Shown: piece by piece, positions 28,340 through 36,443 of the stretch
Numbering within the stretch: position 1 is the stretch's first letter
How the letters are laid out: each line of letters begins with the position of its first letter
The notes under the pieces: model-generated
The model's input: only the letters and a program-made list of their open reading frames with translations
Told to the model about the DNA's origin: nothing
The model's database searches: none
Made by a program: the position numbers and the translations under genes
Assembly (NCBI RefSeq): GCF_000802205.1
Contig: NZ_CP012850.1
Coordinates: forward strand, 248,001 to 312,000
Reading direction: 5' to 3'
DNA from: Candidatus Nitrosocosmicus oleophilus
GTDB lineage: Archaea > Thermoproteota > Nitrososphaeria > Nitrososphaerales > Nitrososphaeraceae
Length of the DNA stretch: 64,000 bases

Positions 28340-28738
28340 TTGTTATGTGATACGACTACCAACGCCACTGCTCAGAATACTACCAATGCAACTGCTCAGA
28401 ATACTACCAATACCCATTCTACAAGCACATGTAAGGTTCAAGTTTCAATTGTACCTGGTGCATCTACTTTGATTGATGACGCTTATAGTCCCAATCCAGT
28501 AGAGGTTATAATGGGTCAAACAGTTGTTTGGACAAATGATGATACAGCATTTCATACCGTAACTTCTGGACTAATTGGCGCAGATGATGCTGGAAAGGAA
28601 TTTGATTCTGGGTTAGCAGGTGCAACCGCTTTAATTAACAAGGGAAAGACTTTTGAACATACGTTTGATACTGCAGGAAAATTTCCATACTTTTGCACCT
28701 TACATCCAGCAATGGTTGGCATGGTAATAATGAAGTAA
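28340..28738 (+). CDS. plastocyanin-like blue copper protein (cupredoxin)
   Basis: 132 residues from TTG 28340. The cupredoxin core shows AYSPNPVEVIMGQTVVWTND, the first ligand His72 (TAFHTV) and the ligand loop with Cys119, His122 and Met125 (YFCTLHPAMVG), a complete type I copper site. Such proteins carry electrons outside the cell and are abundant in ammonia-oxidising archaea. The Thr/Asn/Ala-rich N-terminus has a repeated AQNTTN. The expected signal peptide seems to lie upstream (frame with LVAILSIVVLL) but has no in-frame start; ATG 28279 would reach it only with a one-base shift near 28290. Confidence 0.85.
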   Translation: MLCDTTTNATAQNTTNATAQNTTNTHSTSTCKVQVSIVPGASTLIDDAYSPNPVEVIMGQTVVWTNDDTAFHTVTSGLIGADDAGKEFDSGLAGATALINKGKTFEHTFDTAGKFPYFCTLHPAMVGMVIMK

Positions 28739-29010
28739 CGTAAATCCCATCTCTTTTTTGATCAATATTCTTATAACCTACAGCATAATTGTAATATTTT
28801 CAGAAATTAAGAAATATTGACATAGTTACGATGAATCATTTACTTTAAAATTATCGAACATAGGAATAAATCCAACCATCCAAATTAATAAACAAGTGTA
28901 AACCGATAGTTAAACCATGTTATTATCTACTGTTTAGTATAATCTTAAAGTCATGGTCTTAGAATAGAGAAGGGCAATAATCTTTAATATACCACCATAG
29001 TAATAGATTC

Positions 29011-30407
29011 ATGTTAAAGAAAAAATACCTCTAGTTCTTTTTGGATTTCTTTTTCTTAGTTTCACAATATATTTTGGCTTGTCGTCAAATATCGTATTTG
29101 CACATCATATAATAGATGAAATCCCAGTATCTAGACCCATGGGAATGACGATAGATGAAGGGTTATTGTATGTTTCAAATTTTGGTAAATCTGGCGTATC
29201 CATAATTAATACAACTAACGATGAAATAGCAAATGTAATTAATTCATCATCTAAAGCAGGTATCATAGATGCCGTGTCTATACCTGATAAGATTTACCTT
29301 GCACCATTTAAGAGTGGAACGATAGAAGTATATGATAAAAAGACAGAAAACATTTCTAACATAATCAAACTGCCTGGTGCCATTTACTCGACTCCAACTC
29401 CTCTAGCCGACAGAGTACTAACAGCTGCGGAATTTGTAAGAGGAGTTTGGGCGATGAATTATAATCCTCAAAACAAGGTTTTATATGCTGCATATGCTGA
29501 TGCAAATGAAATACTGGCGATTAATACTACAAATGACAAAATTATTGCAGAAATTCCAGTTGCAAATCATCCCATGGCTTTACAGGTTGATCCTCTTACG
29601 AATACACTTATCGTTGGAAGTCTTACTGGAAATAAACTTACTTTCATATCCACCGAAACTAATCAAATATTAGATGAAATCGAAACTGGGATTGGTCCAT
29701 GGCATATTGCTATAGATAGTTTGTATCACAAGGCGTATGTTGCCAATAGGGGAAGCTATTTTGTATCAGTTGTTGATACTATAGGACATCAATTAATTGA
29801 TAAAATACCTGTTTCTTCTCCAAGTCAAGCAGTCGCCGTTGAAGAAAAAGACCATGTTGTATATGTTACTCATGGAAACAGTCAGAACATCGATAAGATA
29901 AATGGACAAACCAATGAATATATATCGACAATTGATCTAAATATGATTCCACAGGATATAGTCGTTGACTCTGAAACTCAAAAACTATATGTTTCTACTA
30001 AAAGTAATGATAAGCTATTTGTTATAGGACCCGAATCCGTTTCATCTCCATTTGCGGTATTACCTTTTAGTCAACCATATCTAGTCTTGGGATTCATACA
30101 GGTTCATGGTCAAGATATTTATCCAACTTCTTTATTCTCACTTTCAAATAACACCTTGGGTTTAAGTGTCAACGCACCTGATGGTGGCAATATCGCATTT
30201 GATGTACCGAGATTACTACTAGATTCAAAAGACGGCACAAAGGATATCCCGTTTAAGATATTACTAGATGGGAAGCAATCAGAATATAGTGAAAATGTAG
30301 AGGTTGTTACAAATGGCAATACTTCAGATACTTTTAGAAGCTTAGACTTCCATGTGCCAGAAAGTACAAAGACAATATCCATTGTTGGCACTGAAAGCAT
30401 CATATAA
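29011..30407 (+). CDS. secreted YVTN-type beta-propeller protein
   Basis: From the intact frame (TTG 29079) 442 residues contain about six YVTN/NHL-like beta-propeller blades, for example LLYVSNFGKSGVSIINTTND, VLYAAYADANEILAINTTND, NTLIVGSLTGNKLTFI and KLYVSTKSNDKLFVI. A C-terminal beta domain follows (about residues 330-440). A natural signal peptide lies just upstream in another frame: ATG 29011 plus one A in the A6 run at 29020-29025 gives MLKKKIPLVLFGFLFLSF and then joins this frame. The real start is therefore probably 29011. Propellers of this type sit on the archaeal surface and bind proteins or polymers. Confidence 0.75.
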
Positions 30408-30731
30408 CACTCTCTTTTTTTGCACATTACGGACTTCAAAATCGTATAACTAAGTTATGCGATAGTAGGGTCAACGATATCTAAAATCTACCTGGTATAA
30501 AAGAATTTAAAAATATATATTATATACGTATATACACATCATTAGGTTCTTATCTTCTTAGATTAAAAAAAGTTAATTGTTGTATGTTATTGGAAACAAA
30601 TGGACTGACATTGAAGGAATTGAATAAATGGTTCCAGAACCTTCCAAAACAAGATGCGTTGTTGTAGAGTTTTTCCATCCTGAGTTAATCACACTGCCAC
30701 CTGAAAGGTCCCCCCACCGCACAACCTGAGT
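30408..30731. other. gap with a possible gene fragment
   Basis: On the + strand a 27-residue frame at 30584-30667 (MLLETNGLTLKELNKWF...) reads like protein and continues in another frame to about 30721 (VEFFHPELITLPPE). It may be a decayed small gene. Nothing else recognised. Confidence 0.25.
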
Positions 30732-31018
30732 TCAAATTCTTGTTGAATCAATTCTTGAAATTAGATGTTGAAACTTACTTTCCATATCTTCTCTTAAATT
30801 CTTAATTTCACTCTGATATTGTTCATTTAATTTTTTGATCTCTTCTTCTTTTCTAATAATTTTCCTTTTATAACATAATTATCTTGTTGATTTCTATCAG
30901 TTTGTTCTCTTATTTGGCTTTCGAGTTGATTTTTTGAGTCGATAATTAAAATATTCTGAACTTTTAGATAATCTTCTAACAATTCATTCTCTGTTACTCT
31001 ATAATAGGAATCCGACAA
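30732..31018 (-). pseudogene. coiled-coil protein with a one-base frame break
   Basis: The first frame from TTG 31018 (SDSYYRVTENELLEDYLKVQ) stops at 30827. The next frame continues as IIRKEEEIKKLNEQYQSEIK, then EDMESKFQHLISRIDST to TGA at 30732. Adding one A to the A4 run (complement of 30866-30869) joins them into about 95 residues, mostly one long coiled coil. The start abuts the 5'-truncated CopC fragment, so its own N-terminus may be lost. Function unknown. Confidence 0.5.
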
Positions 31019-31030
31019 AGCAGGAGATCT

Positions 31031-31285
31031 GACAAGATATCCATTACTTTTAATGAACGGCCTGTATTGGATGCTAGTACTATTCGAGTCACGGATTCTA
31101 ATGGGAGTAGGATCGACAATAATGATCTCAAATTAGGAGATTCTGAAAAAGAACTTACAGTAGCTTTGAATGCATCCAAAGTAGTATCAGGTGATTATTT
31201 TGTAGAATGGTTCGTCTTTTGTAAGGATGATGGTTTGATTACTAAAGGCTCACATTCTTTTTCATATGCTTCTGACAGGAGCTAA
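31031..31285 (+). pseudogene. 5'-truncated CopC-domain copper-binding protein
   Basis: The frame DKISITFNERPVLDASTIRV, then TDSNGSRIDNND, LTVALNASKVVSGDYFVEWF and KDDGLITKGSHSFSY is the CopC Ig-like fold from its first strands to the end. The signal peptide and the N-terminal metal-binding histidine are missing; the sequence runs straight into the coiled-coil gene on the other strand. The second usual ligand position (DDGH in CopC) reads DDGL. It is a relic; a start at TTG 31067 could give only a partial domain. Confidence 0.65.
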
Positions 31286-31361
31286 AAAATGAATTTTAGT
31301 GTGTCAACCATCGTAATACTACGCTATAATTAATTAATTTATTTGGGCATACTACTTGACA

Positions 31362-31943
31362 TTAATGTGTCATATAAGCCATTGAATTCATATTTGTACT
31401 GTAAGAAGCATTTGACTCATATGTCATATCATCGTTAATAGTAGTACCATTGCTGACGGAAGTAGAATTATCCAAACTAAAACCGCTAATCATCGTCCCA
31501 AACATTTCATTATCTCCAGAAAAATGACCGCCTGTTTTATTAACATCAATCATAAGACCTAGTACCTTTTTGCCCATTAGATGAACTGTAATTGGCACTT
31601 GACTGTATTCAATCCCGTTATCTGAGTGAATATCTGACGTTCCTGTAATAACAATGTCGTTACCAGCAAATATTACATTGTCTGATTTGAAATTGTTAAT
31701 TATATGATTGTGAGATAGGCTGCCATCTGGTTTTATCATCGTAAAATTAGATGTGAATTCCGCAGTCATATTTGGAGTCGTTGCTCTGCTGTTGTTGGAT
31801 ACCTTTACAATGTCTAGATTCCACATTCCACCTTCAATCCAAGTTACAATATTGTCTTTAATCTGATTATTAGCAAAGTGACCATGTGCTTTCACGATGC
31901 TGCTGGTATCATTTTGTTGAATATTTGACGGCTTGTCGTTCAA
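31362..31943 (-). CDS. secreted thaumarchaeal-type protein (paralogue of the gene at 14349)
   Basis: 193 residues from 31943. It contains NIVTWIEGGMWNLDIV-like strands, MIKPDGSLSHNHIINNF, ITGTSDIHSDNGIEYSQVPI and GGHFSGDNEMFGTMISGF, in the same order as in the protein at 14349-14891. The signal peptide is upstream in another frame: ATG 32044, then one extra base near 32022, leads into FYIFIPTSYLVTAQA and the present frame. The His-containing motifs may bind a metal; the copper-related neighbours make that attractive but unproven. Confidence 0.65.
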   Translation of the reverse strand: MNDKPSNIQQNDTSSIVKAHGHFANNQIKDNIVTWIEGGMWNLDIVKVSNNSRATTPNMTAEFTSNFTMIKPDGSLSHNHIINNFKSDNVIFAGNDIVITGTSDIHSDNGIEYSQVPITVHLMGKKVLGLMIDVNKTGGHFSGDNEMFGTMISGFSLDNSTSVSNGTTINDDMTYESNASYSTNMNSMAYMTH

Positions 31944-32203
31944 TAACTTATTAAAATTCGAAAAATTATCGGTATCTGCTTGTGCTGTGACTAGGTATGA
32001 GGTGGGAATGAAGATATAGAATTGTTATTACTATTCACATCCATTGACCAATATGTAATACTACTAAGTGCTAATCTAAAACAATAATTGATGCCATAAA
32101 GTGAAATGATTGATTAAAAATATACACGTAAACTTTCTGTGACTTTGACACATAAATTAATTTCGTCTCACCCCAGGATACAGGAACCGAAAAGCAATTT
32201 TTT

Positions 32204-32482
32204 ATGCATAGCGGGACATTACGATGGGTATTCTTTAATGACAAATCCTTTCTAATGATTACGTACTTAGCAATCACCTCGATGTTCATTATGACGTTGT
32301 TTGCAATGAATGGAATAGCTATGAATAATAACATTGCTTTGGGACAAACAAACTCAAAAACTACAGGTGATTCTGGAAATACTGCAAATATGCATGTTGA
32401 TGAAGCACTCAAGGCCATACAATCTAATGACAACAACGGTGCAACTATGCACATTCAAGAGGCTCAAAAGAATCTTAGTTAA
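32204..32482 (+). CDS. small exported protein, possible metal-binding tail
   Basis: 92 residues. A hydrophobic segment (about residues 16-40) is followed by a polar tail with NTANMHVDEALKAIQSND and NNGATMHIQEAQKNLS, two similar Met-His-containing helical units (NMHVDEA and TMHIQEA). Helical Met/His repeats suggest metal binding. It is probably anchored outside the membrane. Confidence 0.55.
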   Translation: MHSGTLRWVFFNDKSFLMITYLAITSMFIMTLFAMNGIAMNNNIALGQTNSKTTGDSGNTANMHVDEALKAIQSNDNNGATMHIQEAQKNLS

Positions 32483-32583
32483 ATAGAAATAAGATATTTC
32501 AATGTCTTTTATTTCCATTAGTATTTTATTTTTAAACCTCTTAATTTGTTTAAGACTGGCGAGTCATTACTAAAATAAGATAG

Positions 32584-33279
32584 TTAATTTTGATGTACAT
32601 TCTCTTTTGTAAGGTCTTTTTGTTTTAGTTGATATGACATTAAAATAACCAAGATTATTTCAATAATTAGAGTTATTATACCATTTGGCTCCAACTCATT
32701 TATTGGGGTCACTTCAGGTGAAAATGGAGGAGTGACAAGCCTTACGAGTACAAAGGTGATGACGAGCATTGAATTTCCAATGATCCCTATGTAATAGAGG
32801 ATATTTCTAAGAGAGTGTTCTCTTACAAGTAATATGGCGATACCAAAACCTATTTGGGCCAATCCGGAAACCAAAAATATCATACCCCATATCCATGACT
32901 CCTGTGAATGTTCAGGAACCAAAAGTACATGAATAATGCCTACAGAAACAGAAAGTATTGAAATCGCTATGATTAAGTTCCTCGATCTTGTTTTATTACC
33001 CTGGTTATCAATACGTTTGTCAGTCTTGTTATTGAAAACAAAAAGACCCGCGACCATTCCAAGTGAAAAAAATCCTAGCCATTCTGTGATTGGAGATATT
33101 AGTTGTTCAATTGGATCTCCTTCTGTCATATTCATACTATCATCATGGTCCTTGACCATGTTTTCAGACACATCTTCACTAAAAGCAACTACATATTGAA
33201 CACTACCTATAATTCCTTGACAAATTGAGAAACAAAATGATAATGCCAAAATAATGAAACAAGATGTCATATTGGCCAT
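32584..33279 (-). CDS. membrane protein with about six helices, unknown
   Basis: 231 residues. A first helix or signal (about residues 5-30) precedes an extracytoplasmic loop rich in Asp/Met/His (KDHDDSMNMTEGD), then about five more membrane helices. LLVPEHSQESWIWG in the third loop carries His/Glu/Trp. I do not recognise a family; the loop and the position in a copper-related block suggest metal handling. Confidence 0.55.
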   Translation of the reverse strand: MANMTSCFIILALSFCFSICQGIIGSVQYVVAFSEDVSENMVKDHDDSMNMTEGDPIEQLISPITEWLGFFSLGMVAGLFVFNNKTDKRIDNQGNKTRSRNLIIAISILSVSVGIIHVLLVPEHSQESWIWGMIFLVSGLAQIGFGIAILLVREHSLRNILYYIGIIGNSMLVITFVLVRLVTPPFSPEVTPINELEPNGIITLIIEIILVILMSYQLKQKDLTKENVHQN

Positions 33280-33615
33280 GATAATCTTAATGTAAGATCT
33301 ATTCTTTTATAGTTGATGCCTTTGATTTCATGACTCATTTTCCTTGTTAATTCCTTACTTCGTTTAACTTTGCATATCATATATCAAATTTATTATATTG
33401 CTATTCTTACTCAGAGACAATGCACATTATATCATATTTTTGAATGCAAAAAAGTTGTAATGACTTTATAACATAGCTTGCTTATTCATAAATATCATCG
33501 GTTCAAGGTACCTACAGTATCTTCTGAGTCAAATCCAAGGATTCGTAATTGAATTTGTACCGGATAAACCTGGAACCTCGCTGACTAGTCGCATTTAGTA
33601 ATTATGACTACGAAC

Positions 33616-33631
33616 CTTTACAAATGTAAAG
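33616..33631. promoter_or_regulatory. operator-like palindrome upstream of the AsnC-TRASH regulator
   Basis: Perfect inverted repeat CTTTACAAATGTAAAG, 35 bases upstream of the regulator ATG. The same palindrome occurs twice more nearby (34394, 34431). Confidence 0.7.
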
Positions 33632-33666
33632 AGTAATATATCTTAATATAATAAATTGGTAACTGT

Positions 33667-34191
33667 ATGCCAGTCAGTCTGGACGAAATCGACGTGTCTA
33701 TTTTAAAGTCAATATTAGAAGATGGTAGAAAATCTTTTAGACAAATATCAAGAGAGACGGGTATAAGTACCCCAACAGTAAAAGCCAGATATGAAAGACT
33801 CGTAAATATTGGGTTTATAAAAGGTGTATTACCAGTTTTTGACTTTGAGAAAATTGAATCAGTCGAGAACGGGGAAAAGAATTTCATCCAGTTGGAAAGC
33901 CTCAATGAAAATGTAAAGAAAAGAAAAAATCTCTACAGGAGTAATCAGGATAACACTCTAAAAGAAGAAATACATGAAATTCAGAAAAAAATCTCAAGTG
34001 GGCTGGCAATAAATATTGTTTGTGATTTTTGCGAGGGTCCAGTTTTTGGTAAACCTAAAATCCTAAAGTTTGCAAATATTGAGCGATTCTTTTGTTGTGT
34101 TTCCTGTAAATCCGGTTATAGTCAAAAATACCGTGGTAGAATCGAATCAATAAAAAGAAAATATGAAGGAAAATCTGAGTTGGATGAATAA
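33667..34191 (+). CDS. Lrp/AsnC-type regulator with TRASH metal-sensing domain
   Basis: 174 residues. Residues 1-60 are a winged helix-turn-helix of the AsnC type (LDEIDVSILKSILEDGRKSF, then RQISRETGISTPTVKARYER). A charged linker follows. Residues about 117-150 are a TRASH zinc-ribbon-like metal sensor with Cys119-x2-Cys122 and Cys143/144 to Cys147. Archaeal proteins of this build (CopR/CopT type) control copper export. The palindrome 35 bases upstream suggests autoregulation. Confidence 0.85.
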   Translation: MPVSLDEIDVSILKSILEDGRKSFRQISRETGISTPTVKARYERLVNIGFIKGVLPVFDFEKIESVENGEKNFIQLESLNENVKKRKNLYRSNQDNTLKEEIHEIQKKISSGLAINIVCDFCEGPVFGKPKILKFANIERFFCCVSCKSGYSQKYRGRIESIKRKYEGKSELDE

Positions 34192-34212
34192 TATCTACTA
34201 TTACGATTTGTA

Positions 34213-34356
34213 TCAGTATCCATATTTTGAAGGATTTTGCTCTAACTCTTGTTTACACACAGCAGAACACAAGTACACTTTGTTGCCATTGATTTCCGAT
34301 ACATGTTTTGCAGTTTTTTCATCCACATTCATATTACAAACTGGGTCTTTTGCCAT
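34213..34356 (-). CDS. 47-residue YHS-domain metal-binding protein
   Basis: A short minus-strand frame from ATG 34356 to TGA 34213-34215 gives MAKDPVCNMNVDEKTAKHVS, then NKVYLCSAVCKQELEQ and NPSKYGY. This is a complete minimal YHS domain (DPVC-x-M-x-V ... Y-x-CS-x2-C ... NP-x-x-Y), with Cys7, Cys30 and Cys34 as likely metal ligands. Small YHS/TRASH proteins act in copper handling. The gene is convergent with the TRASH regulator, and the shared palindrome lies 37 bases upstream of its start, so co-regulation by that protein is likely. A + strand frame over the same bases (34163-34372) is its shadow. Confidence 0.75.
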   Translation of the reverse strand: MAKDPVCNMNVDEKTAKHVSEINGNKVYLCSAVCKQELEQNPSKYGY

Positions 34357-34393
34357 AATGTATTACAAGTGATAACATATTTAACTATGAAGA

Positions 34394-34409
34394 CTTTACA
34401 AATGTAAAA
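34394..34409. promoter_or_regulatory. operator-like palindrome upstream of the YHS gene
   Basis: CTTTACAAATGTAAAA, 37 bases upstream of the YHS start; it differs in one outer base from the copy at 33616, and the distance to the start is almost the same. Confidence 0.7.
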
Positions 34410-34430
34410 TACATAGCGACATGCATAATG

Positions 34431-34444
34431 TTTACAATTGTAAA
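34431..34444. promoter_or_regulatory. third operator-like palindrome, in front of the MFS gene
   Basis: TTTACAATTGTAAA keeps the half-sites TTTACA/TGTAAA with the same two-base centre spacing. It lies 108 bases upstream of the MFS transporter start and 22 bases from the second copy. Confidence 0.6.
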
Positions 34445-34552
34445 GCCACTGTCTTATCTATCCCTTTTCTTTAATAAACTAGATATGATTACAACTAAAG
34501 AAATATTATCGGCAAAAAATTTTGACTCACATATGTTTAGGAGGGTTGCGGT

Positions 34553-36055
34553 TTGACATCTACATCTACTTCTACTTCTACTTCTACTTCTACTTCTCCT
34601 TCTCCTTCTCCTTCTCCTTCTCCTTCTTCAATACTAGTATCAAACCCAAACAGATGGAAAGCATTAACCATATTGTCATTAGCTCAATTCTTGATAATCT
34701 TAGATACATCAATCATAGGAGTAGCTTTACCATCTATTCAAGAACATTTTGGCATAACTCAAACAGAGTTGCAATGGATTTTTAATGCGTATGTAATTAC
34801 TTTTGGCGCTCTATTACTACTTGGTGGTAGATTATCAGACATTTTAGGTCAACGTAAAGTCTTTACTATTGGATTTTTGATTCTTACTGGAGCTTCAGTC
34901 TTAGCAGGAATAGCAATGTCAAATGATATGCTCATAACTGCTAGAGTCTTACAGGGATTAGGCGCTGCTTTGATTGCACCTTCAGCTTTATCCATTGTGA
35001 TGAATCTATTTTCAGCAAACAAGTCTGAGATGAATAAAGCTATGGGTATATGGGGAGCAGCTGCACCAGCTGGAGGAACTGCAGGAGTATTTTTAGGAGG
35101 CATCATTACAGCTTGGTTTGACTGGCCATGGGTATTTTTGATAAACGTTCCTATCGGAATAGCAGTACTCGCTTTGATCCCCAAACTAATTCCCAAGGGA
35201 GTAAAAAAGAAAGGAAGTATCGACTACTTGGGTGCACTAACCATCACCGCATCTGTGGGTATATTGATTTATTCGATTGTAACAGCCAATGAAAATGGAT
35301 GGACATCAATACAAACAACTATACTTTTGTCTACATCAACAGCACTGTTTGTTGGTTTTATTGCGATTGAAAAAAGAAGTAAAGACCCATTAATTCCATT
35401 GCATATTTTCAAAATACCGAATCTTCTTTCTTCTAATATTGTAATGGCTCTATTGGGAGCTTCATGGGTTTCAATGTGGTTTTTCCTTAACCTATACCTG
35501 CAACAAATACTCCATTATGGACCTCTAGAGAGTGGGTTAGCATTGCTACCAATGACAGGACTAATAATGATGATGATGACTTGGTTAATGCCTAGATTAA
35601 TAGGTAAACTAGGTGTTAAGGAAAACCTAATTGTCGGCCTTGGCCTCTTAACTGTAGGACTAATTCTTTTTAGTTTTATTCCTGCAAATTCTGAACAAGG
35701 TGATAATAACCATATCTTCTTAGTTTATGTCCTACCAGCATCTATCATATCCGCATTGGGAATGTCTTTTTCCTATATTCCAATATTGGTTTCGGCTATA
35801 TCAAATGCAAGAAATGAAGACTCTGGTATAACCTCAGGTTTAGTTAATACAACTTACCAAATAGGATCGGCAGTAGGGTTAGCAATATTGGTTTCATTGT
35901 CGACCTCTCACTCCGACCTCCTAATTGATATTGGAACTAATATGTTAGAGGCATTGAATCAAGGATTTCACTTGGCTTTTATTGGTGCAGCAATTATCTC
36001 AGCCATTGCATCGTTAACAGCAGTATCATTCATAAGAACGAGGCCAAAGGAATAA
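34553..36055 (+). CDS. MFS drug-efflux transporter of the 14-helix (DHA2/EmrB) type
   Basis: 500 residues, TTG start preceded by AGGAGGG at 34539-34545. Residues about 2-25 are a run of Thr-Ser and Ser-Pro repeats encoded by a hexanucleotide array. From residue 36 about 14 membrane helices follow, with the family motifs LDTSIIGVALPSIQEHF, WIFNAYVITFGALLLLGGRL and SDILGQRKVF (motif A) and LQGLGAALIAPSALSIV. DHA2 proteins export drugs, metals-chelates or dyes with proton exchange. It sits next to the palindromes shared with the metal regulator, so metal-responsive control is possible. Confidence 0.9.
   Translation: MTSTSTSTSTSTSTSPSPSPSPSPSSILVSNPNRWKALTILSLAQFLIILDTSIIGVALPSIQEHFGITQTELQWIFNAYVITFGALLLLGGRLSDILGQRKVFTIGFLILTGASVLAGIAMSNDMLITARVLQGLGAALIAPSALSIVMNLFSANKSEMNKAMGIWGAAAPAGGTAGVFLGGIITAWFDWPWVFLINVPIGIAVLALIPKLIPKGVKKKGSIDYLGALTITASVGILIYSIVTANENGWTSIQTTILLSTSTALFVGFIAIEKRSKDPLIPLHIFKIPNLLSSNIVMALLGASWVSMWFFLNLYLQQILHYGPLESGLALLPMTGLIMMMMTWLMPRLIGKLGVKENLIVGLGLLTVGLILFSFIPANSEQGDNNHIFLVYVLPASIISALGMSFSYIPILVSAISNARNEDSGITSGLVNTTYQIGSAVGLAILVSLSTSHSDLLIDIGTNMLEALNQGFHLAFIGAAIISAIASLTAVSFIRTRPKE
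34561..34627 (+). repeat. hexanucleotide microsatellite in the MFS coding region
   Basis: About six ACTTCT units followed by about five CCTTCT units encode Ser-Thr then Ser-Pro repeats. Slippage by whole units keeps the frame and changes the length of the N-terminal tail. Confidence 0.85.
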
Positions 36056-36164
36056 ATCGGAAACAAATCTTTTTCATCTTTTTAATATATTGAATAATTC
36101 CAATAGATGGGCTATGAAAAATTAATCGACTGATAAGATAATTTATTCATATCTTGAATTTCTA

Positions 36165-36218
36165 TTAATAACAGTCTGGGCGCGTGGGGGACACGATTCA
36201 AGGTTGAATCCAATCCTA
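36165..36218 (+). repeat. dispersed element, type II 3' module
   Basis: AACAGTCTGGGCGCGTGGGG then GACACGATTCAAGGTTGAAT. First copy after the element-free stretch; it lies in a convergent gap. Confidence 0.85.
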
Positions 36219-36443
36219 GAATTAAACGATATACGACAGCACAGAAAGTGGATCGATTTTTGGAATAACACAATGAAGCAGATTTGGTATATCTTTAGAT
36301 GTTCAAAGATAAATTAAAGTCGAATTCTTGCCAATTTCGGAATATCATAAACGTGTTCGAACTCATCCATGTGTATTAAGTTCTATATGGCTGTATAGTT
36401 ATATGACAAATCCCCTTTTAGATACCAAAGTTAACAATAGGCA

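Noticed and set aside
30690-30735. Reverse-strand element copy (complement reads GCGGTGGGGGGACC)
   Set aside because: Only the G-rich part matches; neither the GTTTGGGC side nor a 3' module aligns, so it is not used against the one-orientation claim.
34163-34372. 69-residue + strand gene overlapping the TRASH regulator end
   Set aside because: It is the antisense of the YHS gene, whose family motifs are unmistakable.
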